From Cognatundibacterium curvum (lineage in GTDB: Bacteria > Pseudomonadota > Gammaproteobacteria > Burkholderiales > Burkholderiaceae_D): a stretch of 64,000 bases of DNA. The stretch spans positions 33,207 through 97,206 of the forward strand of contig NZ_JACOGD010000006.1 of assembly GCF_014284235.1 (NCBI RefSeq), written 5' to 3'. Position 1 is the first letter of the stretch. Each line of letters begins with the position of its first letter. A program made the position numbers and the translations under genes. The notes beneath the pieces are model-generated. The model searched no databases, had not been told where the DNA came from, and was given only the letters and a program-made list of their open reading frames with translations. Below are positions 30,312-40,043 of this stretch, one piece after another.

Positions 30312-31469
30312 ATGCAGAATTTCCGTTTTCAGACCGTTCCCCTGATCATTAACGAAACCGGTGCGCTGGCCCGGCTAGGTGAGTTCATACAGCAAGAATT
30401 TCCAGCTTGCCGACGCCTGTTCATCGTGAGCGATGCTGGCTTAGTCAGCAGCGGTATCTTACAAGCTGGCTTGGACAACCTAGATCAACTCGGACTGCTG
30501 TATCAGTTGTACGCAGGTGTGGTGCCTGATCCACCGGAAGCGGTGGTATTGCTTGCAGCACAACAAGCACGCGAATTTGGCAGCGATCTGGTCATAGGCA
30601 TGGGTGGCGGCAGTGCAATGGATGTGGCCAAGCTGATTGCCGTTTTATGCGGCAATGATCAGGCACTCAGCACCATGTACGGCATCAATCAAATCCGTGG
30701 CAAGCGCCTGCCCTTGGTACAAATTCCGACCACCGCCGGTACCGGCTCTGAAGTCACTAATATCTCTATCGTGACCACCGGTGAGACCACCAAGATGGGT
30801 GTAGTCGCGCCCCAGTTATTTGCTGACCTTGCGATACTTGATGCTAGTCTGACAACTGGATTACCGGTCGCCACCACCGCCGCCACCGGCATCGATGCCA
30901 TGGTGCATGCAATTGAAGCCTATACCACGCGTCATAAAAAGAACCCAGTATCGGATATGCTGGCGCGCCAGGCACTGAAACTGCTGTTTAATCACATAGA
31001 CCGTGCCTGCAGTCATGGCACTGATCTGGCAGCGCGCCAAGCCATGCTGCTGGGCGCTATGATGGCCGGGCAGGCCTTTGCCAATGCGCCTTGTGCCGCG
31101 GTTCATGCGCTGGCCTACCCGATTGGCGGCCGCTTCCACGTGCCGCATGGTTTATCGAATTCTCTGGTCTTGCCCACGGTCTTGCGCTTCAATCTGCCCG
31201 CCGCCGCGGAACAATATGCCGAGCTGGCTGAGATCCTGGCCCCCGATGCGACAGGCAGTGCCGAAGCGCGCGCCAATGCCATGATCAATGCACTCGCAGA
31301 TCTGGCACTGCGCACCGGCATCCCGACCCGGCTGCGTCAGGTCGGCATCCGTGAAACAGACCTGGAGCAACTGGCCAGCGACGCGATGCAACAGACCCGC
31401 CTGCTCGGCAATAATCCGCGGGAAGTCAGCTGGCAGGATGCATATGAGATTTATGCGGCGGTTTTGTAG
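30312..31469 (+). CDS. Iron-containing (group III) alcohol dehydrogenase
   Basis: A 385-residue NAD(P)-dependent dehydrogenase. Seen: GMGGGSAMDVAKLIAV (nucleotide-binding), TTAGTGSEVTN, the metal ligands in GIDAMVHAIEAYTTRH, and HALAYPIGGRFHVPHG. ATG 30312 is preferred because CAGGAG precedes it by the right distance; a TTG at 30291 in frame would add only seven residues. The substrate is unknown. It lies alone between the TSUP gene (opposite strand) and the DUF4287 gene. Confidence 0.92.
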   Translation: MQNFRFQTVPLIINETGALARLGEFIQQEFPACRRLFIVSDAGLVSSGILQAGLDNLDQLGLLYQLYAGVVPDPPEAVVLLAAQQAREFGSDLVIGMGGGSAMDVAKLIAVLCGNDQALSTMYGINQIRGKRLPLVQIPTTAGTGSEVTNISIVTTGETTKMGVVAPQLFADLAILDASLTTGLPVATTAATGIDAMVHAIEAYTTRHKKNPVSDMLARQALKLLFNHIDRACSHGTDLAARQAMLLGAMMAGQAFANAPCAAVHALAYPIGGRFHVPHGLSNSLVLPTVLRFNLPAAAEQYAELAEILAPDATGSAEARANAMINALADLALRTGIPTRLRQVGIRETDLEQLASDAMQQTRLLGNNPREVSWQDAYEIYAAVL

Positions 31470-31496
31470 TTCGGCCCACGGTCAGAACGCAGCGCC

Positions 31497-31522
31497 TGTG
31501 GATGAGGGCCAGCTTATCCACA
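31497..31522. promoter_or_regulatory. DnaA-box palindrome (TGTGGATGA-N8-TTATCCACA)
   Basis: Two facing 9-mers with start-to-start offset 17 bp, the same geometry as the palindromes in the 50-52 kb region. It lies 28 bp past the alcohol dehydrogenase stop; without a T-run it is not a classic terminator. Confidence 0.5.
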
Positions 31523-31726
31523 GGCAGAACTAAGCAAAAACACTGGCAATGAGGTCTGCTGCGGGCAAAGCAGCAGCACATTCGCCATAGCAATGTTAAA
31601 CAGCCTAAAACAGCCGCAGAGGCACTTTGGCTTAGATTGCCTCACCAAGTGAGGCTTTGCTGAGAAAAACGCTCAAAAGCCCGCATAACAGCCCTGACAT
31701 GGAATACATATGCGGGCCTGACTGTG

Positions 31727-31951
31727 TCAGGATTTCTTCTGGGCCAGCACATGAGCCACAATCGCGTTTGCGTGCCCATGCCCCATCTGGTATTCGGTTT
31801 TCAGCACTTGTACCAGCTCCATATGCCTGAGCGGAATTCTGGCTTCAACCAGCGCGATCCAGTGAGCAATCGGCTGGCCATACTTCTTTTCGATAGAAGG
31901 GAAATAGGATGCAGGTCCCTGCACCTTCTCTGCCTTATCTGCTGCATTCAT
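31727..31951 (-). CDS. DUF4287 domain small protein
   Basis: A 74-residue protein with the DUF4287 pattern YFPSIEKKYGQPIAHWIAL and the C-terminal MGHGHANAIVAHVL. No signal or membrane segment. The function is unknown. It starts 51 bp after livM on the same strand, so it may be carried at the end of the transporter transcript, but no functional tie is evident. Confidence 0.85.
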   Translation of the reverse strand: MNAADKAEKVQGPASYFPSIEKKYGQPIAHWIALVEARIPLRHMELVQVLKTEYQMGHGHANAIVAHVLAQKKS

Positions 31952-32001
31952 AGACCACTCCTCAATGAGTCTGAGACTGAGACTGAAGCTGAAACTGAAG
32001 C

Positions 32002-32976
32002 TCAGGATTTTCTGACCGAAGTGCGTAGCAAAGCGGCCAGCTCACCCACGATACCGCGCCGGAATAAAAGCACACAGATAATGAAGATCAGACCGGTCAC
32101 GATGGTGACTGAATCGCCGAGGCCACGGAACCAGTCGATCTGGGTCAGATCCGCCAGCGCATTGCCGAGATCACCGAGTTTATTTTCCAGCGCGATGATC
32201 AATATCGCACCGACCACAGGGCCAACCAGTGTGCCCATACCACCGACCAGCGTCATCAACACCACCAGACCCGACATGGTCCAGTGCACATCGGTCAGGG
32301 TTTCAAAGCCCAGTACCAGCGTCTTGGTCGCGCCCGCCAGACCAGCCAGCGCAGCCGACAGCACGAAGGCCAGCAGCTTGTACTTATCCACGTCGTAACC
32401 GAGTGACACCGCGCGTGCCTCGTTCTCTTTGACTGCTTTGAGTACAGTGCCAAACGGAGAGTGAATAATGCGCACGATCAGTGCAAAGCCAGCGACACAA
32501 ATCGCCAGTACCAGATAGTACAAATGCAGATCAGAACTCAGATCAATCAGACCCAGCAATTTACCGCGTGGCACACCTTGCAAACCATCTTCACCACCGG
32601 TGAACTTCGCTTGTAAAAACACGAAGTACAACATCTGCGCCAAAGCCAGCGTGATCATCGTGAAATATATCCCCTGGCGCCGTATCGCCAGCAAACCCAT
32701 CAGCCAGCCTGTCAGCACAGCAAAGGCCACACCCAGCAACAAGCCCAGCTCGGTCGGTAAGCCGGCATCGCGCAAGGCCCAGCCGGCCACATAACCGGCA
32801 CCGCCGAAAAATGCTGCGTGCCCGAATGAATTCAGGCCGGTAAAACCGATCAGCAAGTTAAACGCGCAGGCAAACAAGCCGAAGCACAGTAACTTCATCA
32901 GGAACACCGGATACGCGAAAAACGGGATGATTAGCAAAGCCAGAACAGCCAGGCCGTAAGCAATTTTTTTATTCAT
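32002..32976 (-). CDS. livM: Branched-chain amino-acid type ABC transporter permease LivM
   Basis: A 324-residue permease with about nine membrane helices. Family blocks: LLIGFTGLNSFGHAAFFGGAG and SPFGTVLKAVKENEARAVSLG (the cytoplasmic loop that meets the ATPase), followed by LVVLMTLVGGMGTLVGPVVGA. It is the last transporter gene of livG-livF-substrate-binding-livH-livM. Confidence 0.93.
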   Translation of the reverse strand: MNKKIAYGLAVLALLIIPFFAYPVFLMKLLCFGLFACAFNLLIGFTGLNSFGHAAFFGGAGYVAGWALRDAGLPTELGLLLGVAFAVLTGWLMGLLAIRRQGIYFTMITLALAQMLYFVFLQAKFTGGEDGLQGVPRGKLLGLIDLSSDLHLYYLVLAICVAGFALIVRIIHSPFGTVLKAVKENEARAVSLGYDVDKYKLLAFVLSAALAGLAGATKTLVLGFETLTDVHWTMSGLVVLMTLVGGMGTLVGPVVGAILIIALENKLGDLGNALADLTQIDWFRGLGDSVTIVTGLIFIICVLLFRRGIVGELAALLRTSVRKS

Positions 32977-33062
32977 AAAGTCACGCTCATTTTCTTCAGG
33001 CTATTGTTACTGTCGTCACTGTCTTCGCTGTCGTCTATCAATCAGGTATGCAGTCAGCAGCT

Positions 33063-33944
33063 TCATTCTTTTCCGAACAAACCGGCTGGCCGCAGCATGA
33101 GTACGATCGCCATCACAATAAACACCACGGTGGCCGACAATTCCGGATAAAACACCCGCGTCAGTCCCTCTATCACGCCCAATCCCAGACCGGTCAGGAT
33201 AGAGCCCAGTATCGATCCCATGCCACCGATCACAACCACCGCAAACACGGTGATGATCAGATTGGAACCCATCAGCGGCGAAACCTGGATTACCGGTGCC
33301 GCCAGCACACCGGCAAACGCGGCCAGCGCGACGCCAAAGCCATAGGTCAGCGTGACCATCAGCGGCACATTGATACCAAAGGCTTCAACCAGCTTGGGAT
33401 TTTCTGTACCGGCGCGCAAATAAGCGCCAAGCCGGGTTTTTTCAATCACAAACCAGGTCAGGAAACATACCAGCAGCGAGGCGACAACCACCCAGGCACG
33501 ATAGTTAGGCAAAATCATGAAACCCAGATTCGTCGCGCCGGACAAGGCCTCGGGCACCGCATACGGCTGACCGGACACGCCATACACGGAGCGGAATATC
33601 CCTTCCAGCATCAGCGTCACACCGAAAGTCAGCAACAAGCCATACAAGTGATCGAGCCGGTACAGCCAGCGCAACATGCTGCGCTCGATCACAATGCCGA
33701 TCACACCCACCACCAGCGGCGCCAGGATCAGCATCATCCAGTAATTCAATCCCAGATATTCCAGCCCCATCCAGGCCAGAAATGCGCCCATCATATACAT
33801 GGCGCCATGCGCAAAATTAATCACATTCAGCAAACCGAAAATGACAGCCAGTCCCAGCGATAACATCGCATAAAACGAGCCATTCACCAGCCCTAACAAC
33901 AGCTGGCTCATCATCGCTTGCAGCGGTATGCCCAAAATTTCCAT
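33063..33944 (-). CDS. livH: Branched-chain amino-acid type ABC transporter permease LivH
   Basis: A 293-residue permease: LVNGSFYAMLSLGLAVIFGL, NFAHGAMYMMGAFLAW, and GTENPKLVEAFGINV (ATPase contact loop) followed by VVIGGMGSILGSILTGLGLG. The ATG at 33944 (EILGIPLQAMMSQLLLG) fits the family length; the open frame extends to 34037 but adds a polar, unconserved leader. It pairs with LivM to form the membrane channel. Confidence 0.92.
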   Translation of the reverse strand: MEILGIPLQAMMSQLLLGLVNGSFYAMLSLGLAVIFGLLNVINFAHGAMYMMGAFLAWMGLEYLGLNYWMMLILAPLVVGVIGIVIERSMLRWLYRLDHLYGLLLTFGVTLMLEGIFRSVYGVSGQPYAVPEALSGATNLGFMILPNYRAWVVVASLLVCFLTWFVIEKTRLGAYLRAGTENPKLVEAFGINVPLMVTLTYGFGVALAAFAGVLAAPVIQVSPLMGSNLIITVFAVVVIGGMGSILGSILTGLGLGVIEGLTRVFYPELSATVVFIVMAIVLMLRPAGLFGKE

Positions 33945-34058
33945 AGCATGCTCAGAAAAATTCCCGTACGCGGGAAGGTTCAGATCCGACAGATCAGTAC
34001 GGGCCTGCCACCTCAGGATGACAGGCCCACTTACCACAGCACTCAGCTTAAGACTGGT

Positions 34059-35270
34059 TTATTTCCACAGTGCGCACTTGGATTCAGCCTTGGTGGTGAA
34101 AGCCTGTTCACCCGGTATGGTCTGTACCACTTTGTAGTAATCCCAAGGCTCTTTCGATTCGGACTGGGCTTTCACCTGCATCAGGAACATGTCCTTGATC
34201 ACGCTGCCATCGGCACGCAGATAACCATCTTTGATGTAGAAGTCATTGAACTTCATGCTGCGCAGCTTAGCCATGACTTTTTCCGGATCATCCGTGCCGG
34301 CAGCTTTGACCGCATTCAGATACTGCATGGTGGCGGAGTAATCTGCGGCTTGCAGACTGGATGGCATCTTCTTCATTTTTTCGAAATAACGGCGCGCCCA
34401 GGTGCGCGCTTCCGGCGTTTGATTCCAGTACCAGCTATCCGTCAGATACATGCCATTGGTCGCATTCAGACCCAGCGAATGAATATCGTTAATGAACATC
34501 AGCAAACCGGCCAGCTTCATGGTTTTGGTCACGCCGAATTCATTAGCCGCTTTAATCGCATTGATGGTGTCACCACCTGCATTCGCCAGACCCAGTATCT
34601 GTGCTTTAGAGGCCTGGGCCTGCAGCAGGAAGGACGAGAAATCCGAGGCCGATAAAGGATGGCGCACTGCGCCCGCAACCGTGCCACCGCTGGCTTTCAC
34701 AACCTTGGTAGTATCGCCTTCCAGCGCAGCACCAAACGCATAATCAGCGGTCAGGAAATACCAGCTCTTACCACCTTGTTTCACGACTGCAGCGCCAGTC
34801 CCTTTGGCCAGCGAGACGGTATCGTAAGCATAGTGCACGGTGTACGGTGTGCACTCTTCATTGGTCAATGCAGCAGTACCGGCACCGACAGAAATGAAAG
34901 GACGTTTTTTTTCAGCCGCGACTTTGGCCATCGCCAGTGCGGTTCCGGAATTGGTGCCGCCTAACAGCATATCGACGCCGTCACGGTCTAACCATTCGCG
35001 TGCCTTGCTGCCAGCAATATCGGCTTTATTCTGATGATCGGCTGTGACTAACTCGATTTTTTTCCCCAGCACACTGCCGCCAAAATCGGCAATTGCCATC
35101 CGTATCGCTTCTGAGCCACCTTTGCCGTCGATGTCGGAATACACGCCGGACAAGTCAGTGATAAAACCTATCTTGACCACATCGCCCGAAACCTGGGCGC
35201 TGGCAGCGCCGGAAAAGGCGCTGCAGGCAGCTGCTACAGCCAGACTGACGATACTGATTTTTGCTTTCAT
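34059..35270 (-). CDS. ABC transporter substrate-binding protein, Leu/Ile/Val type
   Basis: A 403-residue periplasmic protein with a signal peptide (KISIVSLAVAAACSAFSGAASA-QV). The mature part starts VKIGFITDLSGVYSDIDGKG and has GGTNSGTALAMAKVAAEKK and YFLTADYAFGAALEGDTTKV, typical of Peripla_BP_6. Such proteins bind aliphatic amino acids but also aromatic acids or amides, so the ligand is open; the nearby oxidative genes hint at a carbon source other than leucine. Confidence 0.92.
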   Translation of the reverse strand: MKAKISIVSLAVAAACSAFSGAASAQVSGDVVKIGFITDLSGVYSDIDGKGGSEAIRMAIADFGGSVLGKKIELVTADHQNKADIAGSKAREWLDRDGVDMLLGGTNSGTALAMAKVAAEKKRPFISVGAGTAALTNEECTPYTVHYAYDTVSLAKGTGAAVVKQGGKSWYFLTADYAFGAALEGDTTKVVKASGGTVAGAVRHPLSASDFSSFLLQAQASKAQILGLANAGGDTINAIKAANEFGVTKTMKLAGLLMFINDIHSLGLNATNGMYLTDSWYWNQTPEARTWARRYFEKMKKMPSSLQAADYSATMQYLNAVKAAGTDDPEKVMAKLRSMKFNDFYIKDGYLRADGSVIKDMFLMQVKAQSESKEPWDYYKVVQTIPGEQAFTTKAESKCALWK

Positions 35271-35359
35271 GTCTCACTCCTATCGTTGTTATCAAACCGG
35301 TCTGTGAACGACCGGCCAGGGATACCGCTACGGTTCAGCTACAAGCAATTCATTCAAAC

Positions 35360-36079
35360 TCAGACACCTAATAACTCATTGAGCACAGCCATTTTTTCCT
35401 GCAATTGCGCCGCCGCGAAATGCTCGACTACCTGGCCATGCTCCATCACATAAAACCGGTCTGCCAATGGTGCAGCAAAACGGAAATTCTGCTCCACCAT
35501 GACGATGGTGTAGCCGCGTGCCTTAAGCATCAGTATCATGCGCGCCAGTGCTTGCACGATCACCGGTGCCAGGCCTTCAGAAATCTCATCCAGCAGCAAT
35601 AAGCGTGCGCCAGTGCGCAGAATGCGCGCGACCGCCAGCATCTGCTGTTCGCCACCGGATAAACGCGTGCCCTGACTGTTTTTACGTTCCGCCAGATTCG
35701 GGAACATGGCGTAGATTTCATCCACGGACATGCCCTGACTGTCACTTGCCACCTGTGGCGGCAACAACAGATTTTCTTCTGTGGATAAGGAGGAAAAAAT
35801 ACCGCGCTCTTCGGGGCAATAACCGACCCCGAGATGCGCGATTTTGTAAGTCGGCAAAGCGATCGCTTCCTTGCCATAAATCTGTACCGAACCCTGACGA
35901 CGTCCGGTCAGACCCATGATGGCGCGCATGGTGGTGGTACGTCCGGCGCCATTGCGTCCCAGGATAGTGACGACCTCACCGGCATGTACTTCCAGATTCA
36001 CTTTGTGCAGGATATGAGATTCGCCATACCAGGCTTGCAAGTCCTGGATTTTCAGTGCGCAAACTGGCTGCTGGCTCAT
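35360..36079 (-). CDS. livF: ABC transporter ATP-binding protein LivF, with arginine in Walker A
   Basis: A 239-residue ATPase. The signature is TRLSGGEQQMLAVAR, Walker B RLLLLDEISEGLAP, and the H-loop position is VMVEQN (glutamine in place of histidine, usual for LivF). Walker A reads GRNGAGRTTTMR: the catalytic lysine of GxxGxGK[ST] is arginine (codon CGT on the coding strand). I believe some LivF-type proteins carry this variant, so the protein may still be active with LivG. It overlaps livG by 4 bp. Confidence 0.93.
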   Translation of the reverse strand: MSQQPVCALKIQDLQAWYGESHILHKVNLEVHAGEVVTILGRNGAGRTTTMRAIMGLTGRRQGSVQIYGKEAIALPTYKIAHLGVGYCPEERGIFSSLSTEENLLLPPQVASDSQGMSVDEIYAMFPNLAERKNSQGTRLSGGEQQMLAVARILRTGARLLLLDEISEGLAPVIVQALARMILMLKARGYTIVMVEQNFRFAAPLADRFYVMEHGQVVEHFAAAQLQEKMAVLNELLGV

Positions 36080-36849
36080 GCGTGGGCCCCTTCCAGTTCA
36101 GCACTGCTGCTGCCCATATAGGCTTCCATCACGCGCGCATCGCTGGACACGGTGGCATAATCGCCTTCGGCCAGTATCGCGCCGCGCTGCAAGACAGAAA
36201 TCCGGTCGCAAATGCCGGACACAACGCTCATATTGTGCTCCACCATCAGGATAGTGCGGCCCTGCGCCACGCGGCGTATCAGCTCAGTCACACGGTGCAC
36301 ATCTTCATGCCCCATGCCCTGGGTAGGCTCATCCAGCAGCATCAATTCCGGCTCCATCGCCAGCGTAGTGGCGATCTCCAGTGCTCGCTTGCGACCATAC
36401 GGTAAATCCACCGTCATGGTATCGGCAAACTGCGTCAGATCGACCTGTGCCAGCAACTCCATCGCACGCTCATTGAGGCGCGCCAGCTGGCGGTCGCTCT
36501 GCCAGAAATGAAAGGAATTGCCCAGCGTGCGCTGTAAGCCGATACGCACATTTTCCAGCACACTCATATGTGGAAACACGGCAGAAATCTGGAAGGAACG
36601 GATGATGCCCTGACGCGCAATCTGGGCCGGTTGCGCCGCCGTGATATCGCGGCCGTTAAACAGGATCTGGCCCGAAGTCGGGATCAGGAATTTGGTGAGT
36701 AAATTAAAACAGGTGGTCTTACCGGCACCGTTAGGGCCGATCAGTGCATGGATATGTCCACGCGCTACCTGCAAGTCGACCTGGTTCACGGCAGTGAAGC
36801 CTTTGAACTCTTTGGTCAGGCGCTTTGTCTCCAGGATGACATCGGTCAT
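36076..36849 (-). CDS. livG: ABC transporter ATP-binding protein LivG
   Basis: A 257-residue ATPase with an intact Walker A (LIGPNGAGKTTCFNLLTKF), LPYGRKRALEIA as signature variant, Walker B LMLLDEPTQGMG and the H-loop in LMVEHNMSVV. The ATG at 36849 has a strong AAGGAGACGAG site; the open frame to 37032 is not used. It is the first gene of the transporter set and is separated by 360 bp from the GMC gene upstream. Confidence 0.94.
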   Translation of the reverse strand: MTDVILETKRLTKEFKGFTAVNQVDLQVARGHIHALIGPNGAGKTTCFNLLTKFLIPTSGQILFNGRDITAAQPAQIARQGIIRSFQISAVFPHMSVLENVRIGLQRTLGNSFHFWQSDRQLARLNERAMELLAQVDLTQFADTMTVDLPYGRKRALEIATTLAMEPELMLLDEPTQGMGHEDVHRVTELIRRVAQGRTILMVEHNMSVVSGICDRISVLQRGAILAEGDYATVSSDARVMEAYMGSSSAELEGAHA

Positions 36850-37157
36850 CTCGTCTCCTTGTCTGTCTGTCAGAACGGCAGAGACGGTCGTCGCAACACA
36901 GAACTGCTGTGCAGCCACCCTGTCTCCTGTCCATCCTGCACTGTTCTGATCTGCGCTGTCTGACGACAAGCAAACCTGCTCTGTGCTGACAAAACCGCTG
37001 TACGTGCAGCGGCATTTTTTTATGCATCGCATCCGATGCGGATCACGCTGATAAAGCTAAAAATACTGAGTTTGCGGATGCTGGGCATCTCTGTTTTTTT
37101 AAGCGGCCAGACTAAAAGGCTACCCGATAGTACGCAGCATAAGCGGCATACAACAAT

Positions 37158-37188
37158 ACAGTAAAACTACTGTACGTAGTTTTACTGT
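37158..37188. terminator. Perfect 13-bp inverted repeat between the GMC gene and livG
   Basis: ACAGTAAAACTAC-TGTAC-GTAGTTTTACTGT, 22 bp past the GMC stop. On the minus strand no T-run follows, so it may terminate weakly or be an operator for the liv operon downstream. Confidence 0.45.
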
Positions 37189-37209
37189 TTCATTTTTTTC
37201 GTCTTTTTC

Positions 37210-38844
37210 TTAAGCCGCATTCTGAACCATAAACTGCGCTGCTTTTTCAGCGATCATCAGCGTCGGTGAATTGGTATTTCCTGAAGTAATAGTCGGCATC
37301 ACCGATGCATCGGCAATGCGCAATCCACTCACACCAAATACGCGCAACTGACTGTCGACCACCGCGCTGACATCGCTGGCCTGTCCCATTTTGCAAGTGC
37401 CTGCCGGATGAAAAATAGTAGTGCCTATTTGCCCGGCCGCGTGCATCAGTTCTTCGTCAGAACAAAGGTCCGCACCAGGCTTGACTTCCAGCGGCAAATA
37501 CTTCTGCAAGGCAGGCGCAGCAACGATCTTGCGGGTCAGTCTGAGCGCTGCCGCAGCTACCTGTCGGTCATAGTCCGTGCTCAGGTAATTAGGACGAATA
37601 TCCGGTGCCGCGCTGAAGTCTGGACTCAGTATGCGTACCGAGCCGCGCGATTGTGGGCGCAGGTGGCAAACGCTGGCAGTGAAGGCTGGAAAATCATGCA
37701 GCGGATCGCCAAATTTATCCAGCGATAAAGGCTGCACATGGTATTGCAGATCGGGTGTGAGCAAGCCAGCATCTGAGCGCGCAAAAACGCCCAGCTGCGA
37801 CGGCGCCATCGACATAGGTCCGGTCTGACGCAACAGATATTCCAGACCTATACGCGCCTTGCCCCACCAATTGGCTGCCATGGTATTGAGCGACTTCGCA
37901 CCCTGAATGCGATACACCGAACGTAGCTGTAAATGGTCTTGTAAATTGTGACCGACACCGGGCAACACATGCTGCACAGCGACCCCGGCTTGTTGCAACA
38001 TGCTGGCTTCACCTATCCCCGATAACTGCAGAATCGCCGGGCTGCCGATAGCACCGGCGGCCAGCACAGTTTCACGCTGTGCAGTCGCGCTCCATTCCTG
38101 ACCGCCGCCGACAAATTCTACGCCAGTGCAGCGCCATGCCTGATCCTGCTTTGTTTGTGGCTGCAGCTGCAGCTTGCGCACCTGGCAACCCGTCATGATA
38201 GTCAGGTTAGGGCGACGGGCAGCGGGCTTCAAAAACGCCTTGGCACTGTTCCAGCGTATGCCACGTTTTTGATTCACTTCGAAATAAGCACTACCTTCGT
38301 TATTGCCGCGATTGAAGTCCTCGGTTTTTGGTATTCCGCTTTGCTCGGCCGCATCGCGAAATGCATCCAGAATTTCCCAGGACAAGCGTTGTTGTTCTAC
38401 CCGCCATTCACCGCCGCTGCCATGAAATGTGCTGACCCCGGCATGGTGATCTTCACTCTTCTTAAACAAGGGCAGCACCTGATCCCAACGCCAGCTCGCA
38501 TCGCCGCTGAGTTGTGCCCATTCGTCGTAATCACGGGCCTGACCACGCATGTAAATCATGCCGTTAATCGATGAACAGCCGCCCAGCACTTTACCGCGCG
38601 GATAAATCAGACGGCGGCCATGCAGCCCGGCTTCCGCCGCAGTCTGATACATCCAGTCAGTGCGTGGATTATTGATGCAATACAGATAGCCGACCGGGAT
38701 ATGTATCCACAGATAATCGTCTCGGCCACCGGCCTCAATCAGCAAGACCTGGTGCTCAGGATTTTCAGATAAGCGATTAGCCAGCGCACAACCGGCCGTA
38801 CCGGCGCCTATCACAATGTAATCATAGTGTCCTGCTGTCTGCAT
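37210..38844 (-). CDS. GMC family FAD-dependent oxidoreductase (choline/alcohol dehydrogenase-like)
   Basis: A 544-residue flavoprotein with the FAD fold YIVIGAGTAGCALANRLSE, the GMC signature GKVLGGCSSINGMIYMRGQ, GVGHNLQDHLQLRS, and the catalytic C-terminal histidine region FHPAGTCKMG. The family oxidises alcohols such as choline or long-chain and cyclic alcohols. No betaine-aldehyde dehydrogenase is adjacent, so a choline role is not favoured. It is preceded by the NMO-like gene (13 bp gap), so cotranscribed. Confidence 0.93.
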   Translation of the reverse strand: MQTAGHYDYIVIGAGTAGCALANRLSENPEHQVLLIEAGGRDDYLWIHIPVGYLYCINNPRTDWMYQTAAEAGLHGRRLIYPRGKVLGGCSSINGMIYMRGQARDYDEWAQLSGDASWRWDQVLPLFKKSEDHHAGVSTFHGSGGEWRVEQQRLSWEILDAFRDAAEQSGIPKTEDFNRGNNEGSAYFEVNQKRGIRWNSAKAFLKPAARRPNLTIMTGCQVRKLQLQPQTKQDQAWRCTGVEFVGGGQEWSATAQRETVLAAGAIGSPAILQLSGIGEASMLQQAGVAVQHVLPGVGHNLQDHLQLRSVYRIQGAKSLNTMAANWWGKARIGLEYLLRQTGPMSMAPSQLGVFARSDAGLLTPDLQYHVQPLSLDKFGDPLHDFPAFTASVCHLRPQSRGSVRILSPDFSAAPDIRPNYLSTDYDRQVAAAALRLTRKIVAAPALQKYLPLEVKPGADLCSDEELMHAAGQIGTTIFHPAGTCKMGQASDVSAVVDSQLRVFGVSGLRIADASVMPTITSGNTNSPTLMIAEKAAQFMVQNAA

Positions 38845-38857
38845 CGCTCTTATCCTT

Positions 38858-39901
38858 TCATGATGCTGCCTGCACTTCGTTCATTAACACCTGCATCAGT
38901 TCCGCCACATGCATGGCGCGGCTGCGCGACACGCCCTGCCCACACCAGAGCGACATCATGTCCGGCTGTTGCTGCTGGGCGGCCGCACTGCGGATCGCAC
39001 CGGTCAGGGCATTCTGGATCGGATAGGCTGGCACCTGATCGGCGACATTGGCCATGATCTGCATGAAACGGTTATCCAGTCCGCGTGCCAGCCGTCCTGA
39101 AAAGGCACGGGTCTGACGTGTACTGTCGCCTTTGGCTTTGAGCAGCATCTCTTTGTACAACGCAGACACACCGGATTCATGGCAACACAAAAAAGCCGTG
39201 CCCATCTGTACCCATTGCGCCCCCGCCGCCAGCGCAGCGGCAATGCCGGCACCGTCCATGATGCCGCCCGCCACGATTAAAGGCGTTTGTATCAGCGGAC
39301 GACAGGCAGCCAGCAACTCCATCACGCCCAGCCGCGCATCTTGCTGCGCACCGATAAAGGTACCGCGATGGCCCCCCGCTTCCGTGCCTTGCAAACAAAT
39401 CGCATCCGCGCCCATGGCTTGCCAGACGATGGCTTCCGCCACATTGGTGGCGGTACCGATCACGCGGATACCGGCAGCTTGCAAGCGCTGCAGCTGCGCG
39501 CCATGCAAGACATCAAAGGTAAAACTGGCAACCGCAGGACGCGCCGTAATCAGCGCATCGAGCTGGGCGTCGAAATCCTCACACCAGCGGGTGGGTGTCG
39601 GCAGATTTTCCATCCCCAGTTCAGCACAGACTGGCTGCAACAAGACCTTGGCCGCTTCCAGCGCTGCGAAATCAATTTGCGGACGCGGTTGCACAAACAG
39701 ATTGATGGCAAACGGCTTATCGGTCAGACGACGGATATGCTCAGCTTGCTCAATAATCGCCAGCGGCGCCAGCAAAGGCGCGGCCAGCGAACCCAGGCCA
39801 CCGGCCTGAGATACGGCTGCCACCAGCTCTGGGGTGGTAGCGCCACCCGCCATCGGCGCCTGAATAATCGGTAAAGGAAAAAGCTGCTGCATGGAAGGCA
39901 T
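38858..39901 (-). CDS. Nitronate monooxygenase-like FMN enzyme
   Basis: A 347-residue TIM-barrel flavoprotein: PLPIIQAPMAGGATTPELVA at the start, GADAICLQGTEAGGHRGTF with the family's catalytic histidine, TPLIVAGGIMDGAGIAAALA, and AGAQWVQMGTAFL (phosphate of FMN). It resembles nitronate monooxygenase and FabK relatives. Family members detoxify propionate-3-nitronate, but many have unknown roles. It lies between mmsA and the GMC gene. Confidence 0.88.
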   Translation of the reverse strand: MPSMQQLFPLPIIQAPMAGGATTPELVAAVSQAGGLGSLAAPLLAPLAIIEQAEHIRRLTDKPFAINLFVQPRPQIDFAALEAAKVLLQPVCAELGMENLPTPTRWCEDFDAQLDALITARPAVASFTFDVLHGAQLQRLQAAGIRVIGTATNVAEAIVWQAMGADAICLQGTEAGGHRGTFIGAQQDARLGVMELLAACRPLIQTPLIVAGGIMDGAGIAAALAAGAQWVQMGTAFLCCHESGVSALYKEMLLKAKGDSTRQTRAFSGRLARGLDNRFMQIMANVADQVPAYPIQNALTGAIRSAAAQQQQPDMMSLWCGQGVSRSRAMHVAELMQVLMNEVQAAS

Positions 39902-40043
39902 AAGGTCTCCTGATTATTTTTTTCGGTTTGGACTGGACTGAGAAAAAGATGACACAACGCAATGAATTGTATGCGCAATTTCATCTTTTACCGCATTTAA
40001 AATCCTGACCTGTGAGCAAACCGAAACATCTCCCTTATGTGCC

